A stretch of 64,000 nt of DNA from NCBI GenBank assembly GCA_002897115.2, contig BCIH01000007.1, positions 770,227 to 834,226 on the forward strand. Direction: 5' to 3'. This document shows, piece by piece, positions 23,271 through 33,026 of the stretch. A program made the translations under genes and the position numbers. Each line of letters opens with the position of its first letter. The first letter of the stretch is position 1. The stretch comes from Prototheca cutis (lineage: Eukaryota; Chlorophyta; Trebouxiophyceae; Chlorellales; Chlorellaceae). The notes under the pieces were generated by a model. That model did no database searches. It was given only the letters and a program-made list of their open reading frames with translations, and was not told the DNA's origin.

Positions 23271-25112
23271 ATGGAGTCCGGAGGCGACAGCCTGGCGCTC
23301 AAAATTACCAAACTCGTAGGCCTGCTGGCTCTGGCGCATGCGGGGCGGCATGTGCGCCTGCCATGGAGTGGGAGTGCTGTGAATGGTGGCGGGCCATCGA
23401 CGTGGGCGACGGCGCAGCCCGCGTCGGGCTTGCACGTCCTCAGTCTCGGTGCGGATTGTGGTCCAGGATTTTGGTGAGGGTTGGCGGACAGCTGTCCAAT
23501 CCACCGTACCATATCTTCAAGCCGACTGACTTGTGCGAGTCTCTGTGACAACACTGGGGCCATGTGCATGCCCCTTTTGAGGTGATGAATTACATTCTGG
23601 ACCCCACAAGCGCAGGCGTGTCCCCGCTCGTGGCTGGACCCATGGTGCTCCATGCCCTAGCCGCAGCCAGCCCCAGCTTCAAGGCCCGCCTCCGTACCAC
23701 GGGTCAGGCCCAGCGCAGAGCGTACGAAAGGGCAGCGACGCTGGCGTGCGCTGCGGTGCAGGTGGCTTTGCGTTTACACGGTGGGGCCAGCACGCGGCTG
23801 GGCATCCCTGCTTGCGTGGTCCTGGTGGCTGGCACGCTGGCGCTGGACCGCCTGGCCGAGAGCATCACGGCGCTGGGACTGGGCGATGGCGTCACCACGC
23901 TCGTGTTTGCTGATATCGCGGCAGCGCTGCCGGGGGCAGTCGCTGTGCTGTGGAGCCACGGGGCGCCGATGCCGGGCTGGCCTTTCGTGGCAGGAGCGGC
24001 AGCGCTGCTCTGCCTGGTGACCACGGGGGCCGTGTGGCTGGAGACGGTGGAGGAGCGCATCCCTGTTCGGTTCCAGTCGGCACACCGGGCACGGAGGTGG
24101 CTCGCCGGCCAGGCACACCTCCCACTCAAGGCACGCTGCCCCTGATTGCCTCAGGAGTGGGGGGTGTCAGGGGGGCCAGCTGTCAGCTTTTGATCCGGAA
24201 ACCCTGCACACACTCCTATCGGCCCTGCGACACGTGCTGCTCGCTGTTTCCCAGTGTTTCACTTGCCCCACTCTGTATTATCAGGTCCATGCATCGGGGG
24301 TGTTGCCGATCATCGTGGCGGGCTCGGCCATGCCTCTGATTGGCAGGGCCTTGGACACGATGCTGGGCATCTCCAGTGCCGAAAATGGTCGCGGGCTTTT
24401 AGGAGCAGGTCTCATGCACACATTGGTGAGTGTGGGCGAGCAGCAACACCATGCCTTGCACCGGATGGTAGCTCTCGGGTGCACCAAGCCCCTCGCATTA
24501 CCGACCGCCGTATGGCCGACTGGCGCACCCTCCGCATCCATCGCCACAGGCGTATTTGGTATTGATGGTCATTTTGAACGTCTTCTACACGTTTGCCCAG
24601 CTTGACCCAAAGGATCTGAGCGACCAGCTGAGGCGTCAGGGAGCTGTGGTCGTGGGCGTCCGTCCCGGACGCCAGACCGCTGCCTTCCTCAGCACACGGC
24701 TGTCCAAGCTGGCCGGGCTCGGTGAGTGGGGCCGGCCTCCGGAAAAGGAGGAGCCAGGCGGGGCGGCCCGGTGGCTTCGGGAGATGAAGAAGTGTCGTAT
24801 CGGTCCGTGCGGAGAAGGATTGCAACTGTGTAGGGGTTCGCGAGGTGTACGGCCTTCACGTGTGGGTGACGTCGCTAGAGGCCTCCCCACGTCCCTTCAC
24901 GTTCAGGGGGCCTGCTCCTGGGGGGATTGACGGCCTGTTGCGGACCAGAGCTGGGTCCACCAATCAGCGGGGCGCTATTACCAAATGTCACTGGGACGTC
25001 CCTGCTGATACTGGTGGGTGTCTCCCTCGAGTTCATGAGAAGAGCCCGTGCGGAGGCGGTCAGAAGCCGACCAGGAGTGCGGAATTTCTTTGACCAGAAC
25101 GACCTCTCGTAA
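23271..25112 (+). CDS. Plastid-type SecY translocase channel subunit
   Basis: Five exons (23271-23448, 23616-24130, 24285-24425, 24550-24721, 24907-25112) join in phase to 403 residues. Recognisable SecY elements in order are: first helix, then LHVLSLGVSPLVAGPMVLHA assembled across intron 1 (helix 2), GLGDGVTTLVFADIAAALPG (helix 4/5 loop), the cytosolic strand LPLKVHASGVLPIIVAGSAM, the C5 loop LDPKDLSDQLRRQGAVVVGV followed by RPG, and the last helix TGTSLLILVGVSLEF. SecY forms the protein-conducting pore. In algae it works in the thylakoid (SCY1) or the envelope (SCY2). The sequence is rather divergent and short, which favours SCY2. Intron 2 appears to use a GC donor (AAG|gcacgc). The N-terminus is incomplete. 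Confidence 0.82.
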
Positions 25113-25638
25113 CATCTCCACGGAATAGCCACCGCACGCCGATCTTCTGTCTAGATATATTTACTTTCCATTTCGGTGTGAGTTGCTCCTCACATTCGGG
25201 ACGAACTGGCTCTAAAAACCTTGATGCCCGATATCAGGACAACTCTGACAACGTAACCAAGCCCATTCCTGGGCCCCCGGAGCTGCAATCGCTGCAGTCG
25301 AGCCAATCCTGGCCTTCTAATGTAGCATTGGCTATTGTCAGTTTGACAGCCAGAAAATATCGACGGACGGGCATTGGCATGGTTTCCATCTGTCATCCTG
25401 TGCCGACAGAATGGGGATCGAGAAGCGATGAGGAGCATCCTTTTCGGGCACGCCAAAATGTTGATGGGAGGCGTCCCCGCGGGCGGGTATCCAAGAAATG
25501 CACAGTCAGACTTGGCATGCATTCATTGCGTGACCCTCGACACTTTTCAAAGTGCGGAAGTCGCCGCGGGTTTCGGCCTCCGGGCTGGAACCCGCGGCGA
25601 TATGGCTAATGCCAAAGGAAGGAAGGTGTGCCAGGGGG
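25113..25638. other. Intergenic region, no gene seen
   Basis: It holds the 3' UTR of the SecY gene and the flank of the first Fanzor-derived element. No conserved exon was found. Confidence 0.4.
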
Positions 25639-25645
25639 CGAATGC

Positions 25646-25873
25646 TCAGCCCTGCCCTGGCGTCTTGGGCATCTCCAGCTTCTTGTCAAAAGACTCAGGC
25701 CTGACGTTGGTGTTGTTGACGACCGCGTACAACCCCAGGAAGCGGATGTTTGCGCCTGCGTTGTCGTCGCGGCGATGGATCACGCCGCATGCCGGGCACT
25801 GCAGGACAGAGTGGCTTCAGTTGGCGCTGGCGATGTGGACCAGGCGCCCTTTGTGATGGCACTTGCAGCAAAT
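25646..25873 (-). pseudogene. C-terminal exon of a Fanzor (TnpB-like RuvC nuclease), broken by a stop
   Basis: Read from an acceptor at 25874, this exon codes 76 codons. It has a zinc ribbon (CCKC ... QCPACG) followed by HRRDDNAGANI, the third RuvC motif with its catalytic Asp, then a tail with RPESFDKKL. This is the OrfB zinc-ribbon signature of IS200/IS605 TnpB and its eukaryotic Fanzor relatives, RNA-guided DNA nucleases carried by transposons. A TGA at 25817-25819 lies in frame inside the zinc ribbon. The aligned position in copy B is an ordinary asparagine codon and the spacing between cysteines is identical. Upstream RuvC-I and RuvC-II motifs were not found, so this copy is very likely inactive. 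Confidence 0.7.
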
Positions 25874-26713
25874 CTGCGGAGCGGCATGTTTGGTCGGGGA
25901 GGGTGTCGACCGGCAGCCAGTGGACACCTCGCACGCTGCGTGCGCTTGTGGTTGCGCCGGCGCACTCCGTGCCCTTGTGAAAGCGCACTCTGCACATGCG
26001 CACCCACACATAAGCACACCCGCCACCCACCCACACGCGCACGTCCACACACACACACGCCTACCCACCACCATACAACGGTGGCCGCAGATGTGCAACG
26101 GTGCCTCCGTGGATTTGCCGATCGAATGTTGCAGCTGTTGACGGATTGGCTATCAGGCGGCAGCAAAGCAGGGGACCAGGACCAGCCCAGGGTCCTGCCG
26201 GGGATCTGGGAGCTCGCCAGGACTCTGGGAGGTGGTGCGGCAGCGCAGACCCTGCAGTAACATGCCAAAGAACATGCCACGGATGGGACTGCGGCCACTG
26301 ACGCAATGTAACGGTCACCCTGCGGGGTCCACACGTCTCCCACTCACTCTGCAATGTGGAAATGGCTGGAGTTGTTGCACCCCAGGCTGCCCGTTGGCCT
26401 GCCCCGCAACCATCGCATCCTGGTGGATTCCACATTTTCCAACCATGCTTTCTTTCTTGCCACAATTTGCCCTTCTAGTGACAAGTACCACCTTCTCGTC
26501 TTGCATGCATGGTCTACAATTCCCGGCCTAGGACTCTTTCTCATCTCAGACAATGGTCCTTGTATCGTTGCATGGCAGCCCAGTGTTCCGTTCCGGGAAG
26601 TGGCGTAATGATCAAGGGTCTTTAAGACGGTGTTGGTGAAACCACTCCAATCGCGAATACCAGGTGCTCTTTCCCATTCCTGATCTCCTAACCGTTTCTA
26701 ATGTACATAACTC

Positions 26714-26831
26714 TGAAAGGAACGGGTGCTGCAAAGGCCTATCCGCCTATTCAAAGTGCCCGATCTTGGGTACGGCGCTCCGCGGGTGCTTTGGACGAGG
26801 ACTGACTGCGTGCAGGCACGCCCACCTCCTT
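26714..26831. repeat. Highly conserved core of the element, copy A; possible structured RNA
   Basis: These roughly 117 bases match 49173-49289 (opposite strand) with a single visible mismatch, while the sequence on both sides is only about 70-80% alike. Reading the plus strand, GGGTGCT (26724) can pair with AGTGCCC (26755), enclosing AGGC/GCCT (26735/26745). A second hairpin GCGTG-CAGG-CACGC lies at 26808-26821. No long protein frame explains the conservation on its own. A non-coding RNA or a protein-binding site is the simplest idea, but it is unproven. Confidence 0.55.
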
Positions 26832-26936
26832 CCCAAGGGTGCCCGCAGACTGCGTCAGCAATTTGGGATACAAATTGGCGTGCAGCAGGAGAGGTTGGTG
26901 GGCGTAGGAGGGCCGTGAAGACCATTTGTTAAGAAT

Positions 26937-27719
26937 ATCCCCCCGTCATCCCCGGTGCAAAACCACGGGGACGAACCGCGGTGACCCTGCGTGCCAGGCT
27001 TCGGAGCGACGGAACGATAAGGGTTTGCCAGTGGCGACATGGATGAGCAGTGTTTAAGAAACGAACTTGTCACAGGCATAAACTCCACCACTCATCCGTT
27101 ATCTGCGAGGGGATCCGTGCGCATTGCCTCGCCTTCCGGGAGGGCACTGTCGTGGGGAACCCTGCCACTTGGAATCTGCGTCGCGAGGGCCACAGGCTTC
27201 CCCGCGAGTCTCCCGATCGCATATAGAGTGAGTGATGTGCGATCTGAAGCGTTGTATGGGGCTTGGCGTGACCATCTTGTGCTCCGATGATGATGTGTGG
27301 TTCGGTCATCGGCAGACGCACGTGCCTCGGACGAGGTGGTGACAATTGGCACGCCGGGGGCTTCAACTCCATGTCTCAGTCGCCGTGACTGCACGGCTCC
27401 CACTTCGCGTCCACGTTGAATTGTGCCATGCGCGTCTTCTTGGCAGTCTTGTTTCACCTGTGCTGCGTTTCGTTTTCTGCTCCGTCTGTGCCCCGTGCCC
27501 CGTGCCCTCCGTCTCTCTCGTTTTCTCCTACGACCGGTTCGAAGCAGCTCCTTTCGGAACCGTGCCGGCCCCGCCCGCCCAGTTCAATTTGGCCTTGCAT
27601 AAGGTTTGAGCATTTTTTCTGTTCACATTGGGCCGCCCCTCTGGGAGCGTCGTGCTCCGGCAGTGGGAGCCCACGGACGTCACCCCTCTTCCCCCCACCC
27701 TGGCCTGCAGTTCGCCACC
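26937..27719. promoter_or_regulatory. Promoter/5' UTR region of the poly-Ala protein gene
   Basis: A pyrimidine-rich stretch from about 27410 onward ends in a good acceptor (tggcctgcag, about 27710) only ten bases before the start codon. A 5' UTR intron is therefore likely. The start context gccaccATGG is a strong Kozak match. No other gene is seen. Confidence 0.45.
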
Positions 27720-28637
27720 ATGGAGGCCCGTCCGTTGCTCATGGCGCCCATACCAGTGAAGACGGAGATGGACTCCCGCACCAGCTCCACCTCTGCAGTG
27801 GACTGCCCCGGCCTTGTCGACGCGTCAACCGCCGCCGCGGCTGCCGCCGCCGCCGCCGCCGCCGCGGCCGCCGACCAAAAATCACACCACCTGCTCAAGC
27901 ACTGTCTGAGCACGGGGCAGCGCGATGGCGCGCTGGCGCACTTTTCATCGGACGACGTGAAGGAAGCGGCGCGTGAGGTGTCCCGCATGGGCCAGCGCGA
28001 GCTCCAGGCCCGGTTCAAGGCCGTGTATGGCACCACCACGCACAGCAACAACAACGACTGGCTGCGGCGCAAGCTGTACGAGGCCATCGGCGCGGCGCCC
28101 ATGAAGGCAGCGCTGAAGAGCAAGCCACGGCGCGCGGGGGGCAAGGCCCGCCGGGGTGCGTCGGCGCCCTCCTCCCCGGCCGCCCGCGCCTCCGTCGGTC
28201 TGGCAGCGAGGTCGCACCCGGGCACGCCCGCGGCCGCCGCGATGTACGCGCCCGCGGCGCTCCGTGCGCCCACGCTCATCTCCCTCGATTCGCCTGAGCT
28301 GTCGTTTAGCGCCGAGGAGGGGAGCGAGACGGGGTCCTACTCCTACAGGTCGGGCTTCAAGGCCGGCAGCGGCGGCACGGCGACCCCGCAGTCGGTGCTG
28401 AGTATGCTCCCTGAGCGGTCGTCGTGGTCGCGGACGGAGCTTTCCGGCATGCCGGTGCCTCCCGCGACGACGGCCGCAGAGCTCGTGGAGACGGCGGCCC
28501 CGGCGGCCGCCGACTGGGCGGCCGCAGCAGAGGGCCTGGACCTGGAAGCCCTGCGCGGCGCGGCCGGCTTTGGCGAGTGTCCCGCGCAGGACGACGACGT
28601 CATGCTGCTTTCACTGGACCTCTCCGTTTTTGAGTGA
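27720..28637 (+). CDS. Unidentified nuclear-type protein with poly-alanine tract and conserved helical block
   Basis: This is an intronless coding region of 305 residues. A run of about 16 alanines occurs near residue 40. Residues about 80-125 form a helical block with MGQRELQARFKAVYGTTTHS and NNNDWLRRKLYEAIG. That pattern (ELQxxFxxVFGxxTxSxNxxWLRRKL) is one I have seen in plant nuclear proteins but cannot name with certainty. It is followed by a basic stretch (KSKPRRAGGKARRG), a possible nuclear localisation signal, then a Ser/Ala-rich disordered region. The protein ends in an acidic-hydrophobic tail (DDDVMLLSLDLSVFE), which resembles an activation domain. A transcription-related role is an inference. 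Codon use is strongly GC-biased, as in highly expressed algal genes. Confidence 0.75.
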   Translation: MEARPLLMAPIPVKTEMDSRTSSTSAVDCPGLVDASTAAAAAAAAAAAAAADQKSHHLLKHCLSTGQRDGALAHFSSDDVKEAAREVSRMGQRELQARFKAVYGTTTHSNNNDWLRRKLYEAIGAAPMKAALKSKPRRAGGKARRGASAPSSPAARASVGLAARSHPGTPAAAAMYAPAALRAPTLISLDSPELSFSAEEGSETGSYSYRSGFKAGSGGTATPQSVLSMLPERSSWSRTELSGMPVPPATTAAELVETAAPAAADWAAAAEGLDLEALRGAAGFGECPAQDDDVMLLSLDLSVFE

Positions 28638-29748
28638 GGAGGGCGTGGGCGAGGGTGGCTCCCCGTCGTCGTCGCCCTTCCCCCTTGCGCACCCTTGCCT
28701 GTTTGGCAGCGAGGGCCGCCTGACGCCGCGCCCACCGCCAAAGTGATCAAGGGAGTTGTGAAGTTGCGCTTTGAATTCTTTTTGTTGCTCATCCTGTCTT
28801 GCTAGTGTCCCTTTGCCGGGAAGAAAAAAACCGAAAATTCCCTCTTACACCGGTGCGTACGCTGGGCTCACCGTGTCCATGCTGCCGCTCATTGCGCTTG
28901 GGGGGGGGGGGATGGCTCTGGCGCCTTGCTTTGGCGCTGCCTGCCCTGTCCTGCCGGCCGTGGGGCGCGCCCGGAGAGCGAGGATTCTGAGCGCTTGTCG
29001 TTTTGTGTGGTGCTTCATTTCTTTTCCCATCGAGGCTCCGAGGCTGCCCGCGAGGGACCGTGCCACGCCAGCGCTCTGAGGGCGCCGTGGCGGCGGCGTG
29101 GCCCGGGAGTGATCGGACCCTCGATGGACGCTTTGCTGTATGTGGGGCGGTTTTTGATCGGCCCCCACATGCCCCTCCATACACGTCCCCCCACACCTTG
29201 TCGACCTGGCACTGCCGGGTTCAACCCTTCACTTGCCTTTTGCACACGGTGTGCAGCCTGGGCTTGCCTTGGCCCTGGTCCCGTGTGTGTTGACTCCTTC
29301 AGGGCACCGCTCTCGTGCTGTGCTTTTTTGAATGCTGCCGAGGCTGCCTCTGTTGCCGAAGCTGGGGATGCCAGCGGTCACCACCGCTCGACGCTGCCCT
29401 GCCTTTCCTTTACTGTTCACATTTCTGCGCCCTGGAATAGCAGGGATGCTGTAACGGGCTCAGCGCCCGAGTGCATGATTGCTGAGGGAGGTGACGAGGA
29501 AGGGGAATATTCACGTTCATGCAGCCTGTGCGCGCCTGCACCCACGTAACCTGCCCGAGCGCTTGTTTGACTGGGGCAGTCGTCGTGAAGAAATTCTGAT
29601 TCTGATGCGAGAACATCTCGCCACCCATCGCTGGGACTCCTCGCAGATCATTCTCAATAACAGCATCTTCAAGGATCTGTAGTTCAACGTACTGGTACTG
29701 ACACGGCCTTTGCGATCGGTCCGGCTGTGGCATCTGGCGCGGTCAGCC
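28638..29748. other. Long intergenic or 3' UTR region
   Basis: About 1.1 kb with no convincing exon. It contains a G-run (about 28900) and is GC-rich at first, AT-richer near 29600. It may be an unusually long 3' UTR of the poly-Ala protein gene. Confidence 0.4.
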
Positions 29749-31387
29749 ATGGAACGAGCACTGCAAGAGGAGAATGTGGAGTCCCGGATTGAATGCGGTA
29801 CGGGAAACGGTGGGAACTCGCACTACACATGTCCCTGCACAGTGCAGCTGGTTGGAAACCCGAGGACCGATCAGCGGCATCCTCCCCCGCTCGGGACATG
29901 CAGCAAACTGCGGGGCCAGGACCAACCTCCTGCGGTGCAGCAGATGCCACACCGTTCATTTTTGTGGAGTCAAGTGCCAAAAGGTGGGTTGCGGGTGCGA
30001 AAGGAGTCTGGGGCACGCGCTGTAACACTCCTTTGCCCGGGAGCAGGAGCTTTGGGCCATGGCCTCCCTGGCTCACTGGCAGGCTGCATTGATGCCAGAG
30101 TTGGCCCCCCGGGTCCCAACTCCGTCGGCAGGGAGGGAGCCATGTTGCCGCTGCATCAATTGGCATGGGCAGCACGTGGCATTGGTTCCCAAGTGGGTGG
30201 CAATGCATTGGGAACTCGGTCCGGGACCATTTCGATCCTTTCCTTGTGCTTGCAGGCCTACTGGCCCTTCCACCGGCTGCACTGCAAACGCAATGAGTTT
30301 GCGGATGCGATGGAGGAGGCAGACCCGAAATTTGCGTCCTGGATGCGCGGTCACGGGAAGATGGCCGTTCTGAAAGACGACGAGGTGGACCGGCTGGAAA
30401 GAGCGGCGCAGGCCGCCTCGGGCCCCGGCCGCAGCGAAGTGATGGAGTCGATGTACGGCCGCCTCGACCCGAAGCCCCAAGGTGATGGGCTGCATATGCT
30501 CAAGGACCATCAGTGGGTTTGTTTGACTGCCAGGCCAGGCCAGGCCACGCACGGTGGGTGGCCAGGCATCCCCGAGGAACCTCCTCGCACACCATCACCT
30601 CCACATGCGCTCCCCACGCCCTTGCCTTCAGCGCCGTCATACTCTGCCGATGAACTGGCGCGGATGACCGAGAAGGAGGAGGTGGCGCGGACCGCGGCGC
30701 TGCGTGCCATAACCCAGGGCCAGGCCTATTCCAGCATCGACGTGCCTGCGAGTCTGGGGTGCTCTGCTGCCGGGTACAAATGGCGTCAGACGCAGTCCCA
30801 TGTGGAAGTGTTTGTCCCCGTGCCGGAAAGCACGCCCCGCCATGCAGTCTGCGTCTCACTGACGCCATGCCGACTGGCCGTTGAGATTGACGAGCGTCCC
30901 ATCCTCTCCGGGGAACTCTTCCGTGAAATCAAGGTCGACGATAGCACCTGGTACATCCAGGTGAGAACTGAAGATTCTCGGCATTATTTTGAAGGAATTT
31001 TTTCCCATCTTTTTTCGGAGGGCCCCCGGGGTTCACTATTGAATGGTCCCAAATCATCTCCCACCCCCATGATCCCTCAACGTCATTTGATACAATTAAA
31101 ACGCACGCAAACAGGACCATGTGTTGGAGATTGTGCTGCTCAAGCGGCACCGACGGGGGAATTATGCTGACGGCGAATCGAATGCGACNACGTACTGGCG
31201 GTGTGTTGTGAAGGGCGCGGGTGATGATGCGCGGCTGGCACTCGAACAAGCTCCCCCGGAGTACTACCGCACAGCTTGGGAGGGCCAAGAAGAGGAGCAG
31301 CGCGCCCGGCAGGCCGCCCGCTCGCGCCGGCGGCTAATAGGTGTGGCCGGGAACTCGCCCGCTGCGCTGCCTGCCGCCGCGTCCTGA
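29749..31387 (+). CDS. MYND zinc-finger protein with a CS (p23/NudC-like) domain
   Basis: Five exons (29749-29797, 29904-29983, 30256-30481, 30632-30960, 31115-31387) join in phase to 318 residues. Splicing assembles a complete MYND finger: C at residue 16, then ANCGARTNLLRCSRCHTVHF, CGVKCQK, and across intron 2 AYWPFHRLHC. A linker of charged helices follows. The C-terminal half is a CS domain: YKWRQTQSHVEVFVPVPEST, LAVEIDERPILSGELF, STWYIQ, LEIVLLKR, TYWRCVVKG. CS domains act as Hsp90 co-chaperone modules and MYND fingers bind proline-rich peptides. The pairing suggests an Hsp90-linked adaptor, but the client is unknown. One ambiguous base (31190) gives a single unknown residue. Confidence 0.88.
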
Positions 31388-31721
31388 CGGTCCACCGCTG
31401 CTGGCAACTGCGTGGTACTTGCAGCAGTGCTCTGCTACCTCCACCACCCACAGAAAGGAAGTAGTGCGCTCTGCAGAATTGTTCATCCTCTTTCATTCTT
31501 GCAGCGTGGGCAGCCTGACGCAGCAGCATTGTGGCCTCAGGGGCCCATGGTACATTGATGAGCACCCCTGTCGTAAGCAAGAGCGACTCTTGGACGGGCA
31601 AGGAGCAACACCAGCGAACCAACTCGCTTACAAATCCAGTTTGGCAGGGGAATGGACGACGCGCACAGGGCCAAACAGACATGCCTCTGCGCTGGAATCA
31701 ATAAAAAAAGAAAGCATGCGC
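31388..31721. other. Convergent intergenic spacer
   Basis: It separates the 3' ends of the MYND-CS gene and the SNARE gene and contains an A-run at about 31705. Nothing else is seen. Confidence 0.4.
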
Positions 31722-32649
31722 TCAAAACACCACCTTGAATGCCACGACGATCACAACGACAAGAACGAGCAAAAGGAGAAAGATGAAAAGCTGGGTCTTG
31801 CACGAAGCCGAGCGGCGCATGACCCCCCGCAGCCGGCGCTGCGTGGCGCCCAATCGGGCTCGGCTGACGTCGACGTCCTCCTCCAGACCCTCCAGCAGCC
31901 GGTTGTGCAGCGTGGCTTCTTCGTTGATGCGCAGGGCCACGTGCTTTGTGGCGCCCACGCCCCGCTCCAGCTCCTCCAGCTCCCGGTCTTGGTCCTCGAT
32001 GACCTGACGCTGCAACTGCAGCAGCCCCGCCGCGTCGCGCGCCGCCGTGGCCTCTGTCTCCCGCGCCGTGGGCCGCGAAGCCGTCACGGCGCCCTCCAGC
32101 AGTGAGCTCCTCGCTGCGCCGTGCGCCACGTCTCGTTTCAGGCCGTCCTGCAAAGCCTCGCGCCGCTGGCGGAGAGCCGCCACGAGATCCCGTCTCCGGT
32201 TCCGCTCATTCTCGGAACTGCAGGGACCGGGGGTTGAGGAGCCAAAGGGTGAGTGCTCAGGGGAAAGCCTGCACCTCCTTCCCGATTCATCTGCGCTGTC
32301 CCCCCCGTTCTGCACTCCCACCCACCCCTTTCCCAAGGTAACACGTACATCTCGGTGCTGGCTTCGATGCCAGCGCGCAGGGCATCGAGTTGGGTGCCCA
32401 GGGTTCCCAGTTTTCGTCGGGCACTGGACGTCAGGCGGGACGCGGCCGGCCCGCCATCGGGGTGCTTGAGGCTTCGCTCCTGCGCAAGTTCGGGTGGTCA
32501 AAGTGCGCGGATGACCCACGTGCAGAGCGGCTGATGCTGTTCTGCAGACACATGTGCCGACACAGGATAAGTACCTGGATGATGTTCTGGATCTCAGCAG
32601 CCACCTCGTTGGCCTGTTCATAGCCCTGCATCCATGGATCGCTCGCCAT
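31722..32649 (-). CDS. SYP5: Qc-SNARE, SYP5 family (syntaxin-8-like)
   Basis: Three minus-strand exons (32575-32649, 32349-32479, 31722-32217) join in phase to 233 residues. The N-terminus ASDPWMQGYEQANEVAAEI and the following RRKLGTLGTQLDALRAGI match the helical N-terminal domain of SYP51/SYP52. The SNARE helix runs from about QRQVIEDQDRELEELERGV through HVALRINEEATLHNRLLEGL to EDVDVSRARLGATQRRL, with Asp (Q-to-D) near the ionic layer in place of the usual glutamine. A single C-terminal hydrophobic anchor (LFIFLLLLVLVVVIVV) completes the protein. SYP5 proteins mediate fusion at the trans-Golgi, prevacuole and vacuole. Confidence 0.92.
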
Positions 32650-33026
32650 TGGAGGACCAGCGGGAGGGGCCGCTTGCTTTTGTAGAGCAGGCTTGTGAAA
32701 TGGGCTCTTCGAGAGTCCCACAGATCAAATATCTTCAAGCATGTGTTTGTTTGCTATGTCAGACTGGTTACATGCGCATTGTGGCTGCATGAGTGAAGGC
32801 GTTTCACATGGGACGGCGAGTGGGGCATGCCACGGGAGATCTCGGGCCCACGGGCCCCTGGATCCTCTTCCACCCAACTGGGGGGGGGGTAACGTCGGAT
32901 GCAACGGCTTGCTTCTGCCACTCGATACAAGACCAACGGGTTTTGAAACTATTCATAGAAGTTTTCATCACTGTATTTTACATTGACATTCTATTGTTTC
33001 AGCGCTGCGGGAAGCAACAGAACGAC
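32650..33026. other. Divergent intergenic region
   Basis: It lies between the SNARE gene (-) and the methyltransferase gene (+). No coding exon is seen; both promoters are expected here. Confidence 0.4.

Larger units (their letters stand above)
25639..26936 (-). mobile_element. Fanzor/TnpB-derived element, copy A (degenerate)
   Basis: On the minus strand this segment begins at about 26936 with a stretch shared with copy B at 49065-49372 and ends at about 25646 with a coding tail shared with copy B at 50119-50340. Order, relative orientation and spacing (about 1.3 kb in total) are the same in both copies. The middle (about 25900-26600) is not visibly alike between them. No terminal inverted repeats or target duplications could be made out. 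The right end of homology is defined only by where alignment by eye stops. Confidence 0.65.

Noticed and set aside
23564..23615. SecY exon beginning upstream at MNYILDPTS
   Set aside because: No acceptor gives a phase compatible with exon 1, while the acceptor at 23615 restores the conserved LGVSPLV string.
25817..25819. TGA read as selenocysteine
   Set aside because: The aligned residue in the other copy is Asn, no SECIS-like hairpin was recognised downstream, and TnpB-type zinc ribbons are not selenoproteins.
26714..26831. Conserved core as 5S rRNA or a tRNA
   Set aside because: Length is near 5S, but the internal promoter boxes and conserved 5S strings are absent. No cloverleaf with a TTCGA arm could be drawn.
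25639..26936. Intact, active transposon with terminal inverted repeats
   Set aside because: No inverted termini or target-site duplications could be found, and the RuvC-I/II parts are missing, so only a remnant is claimed.
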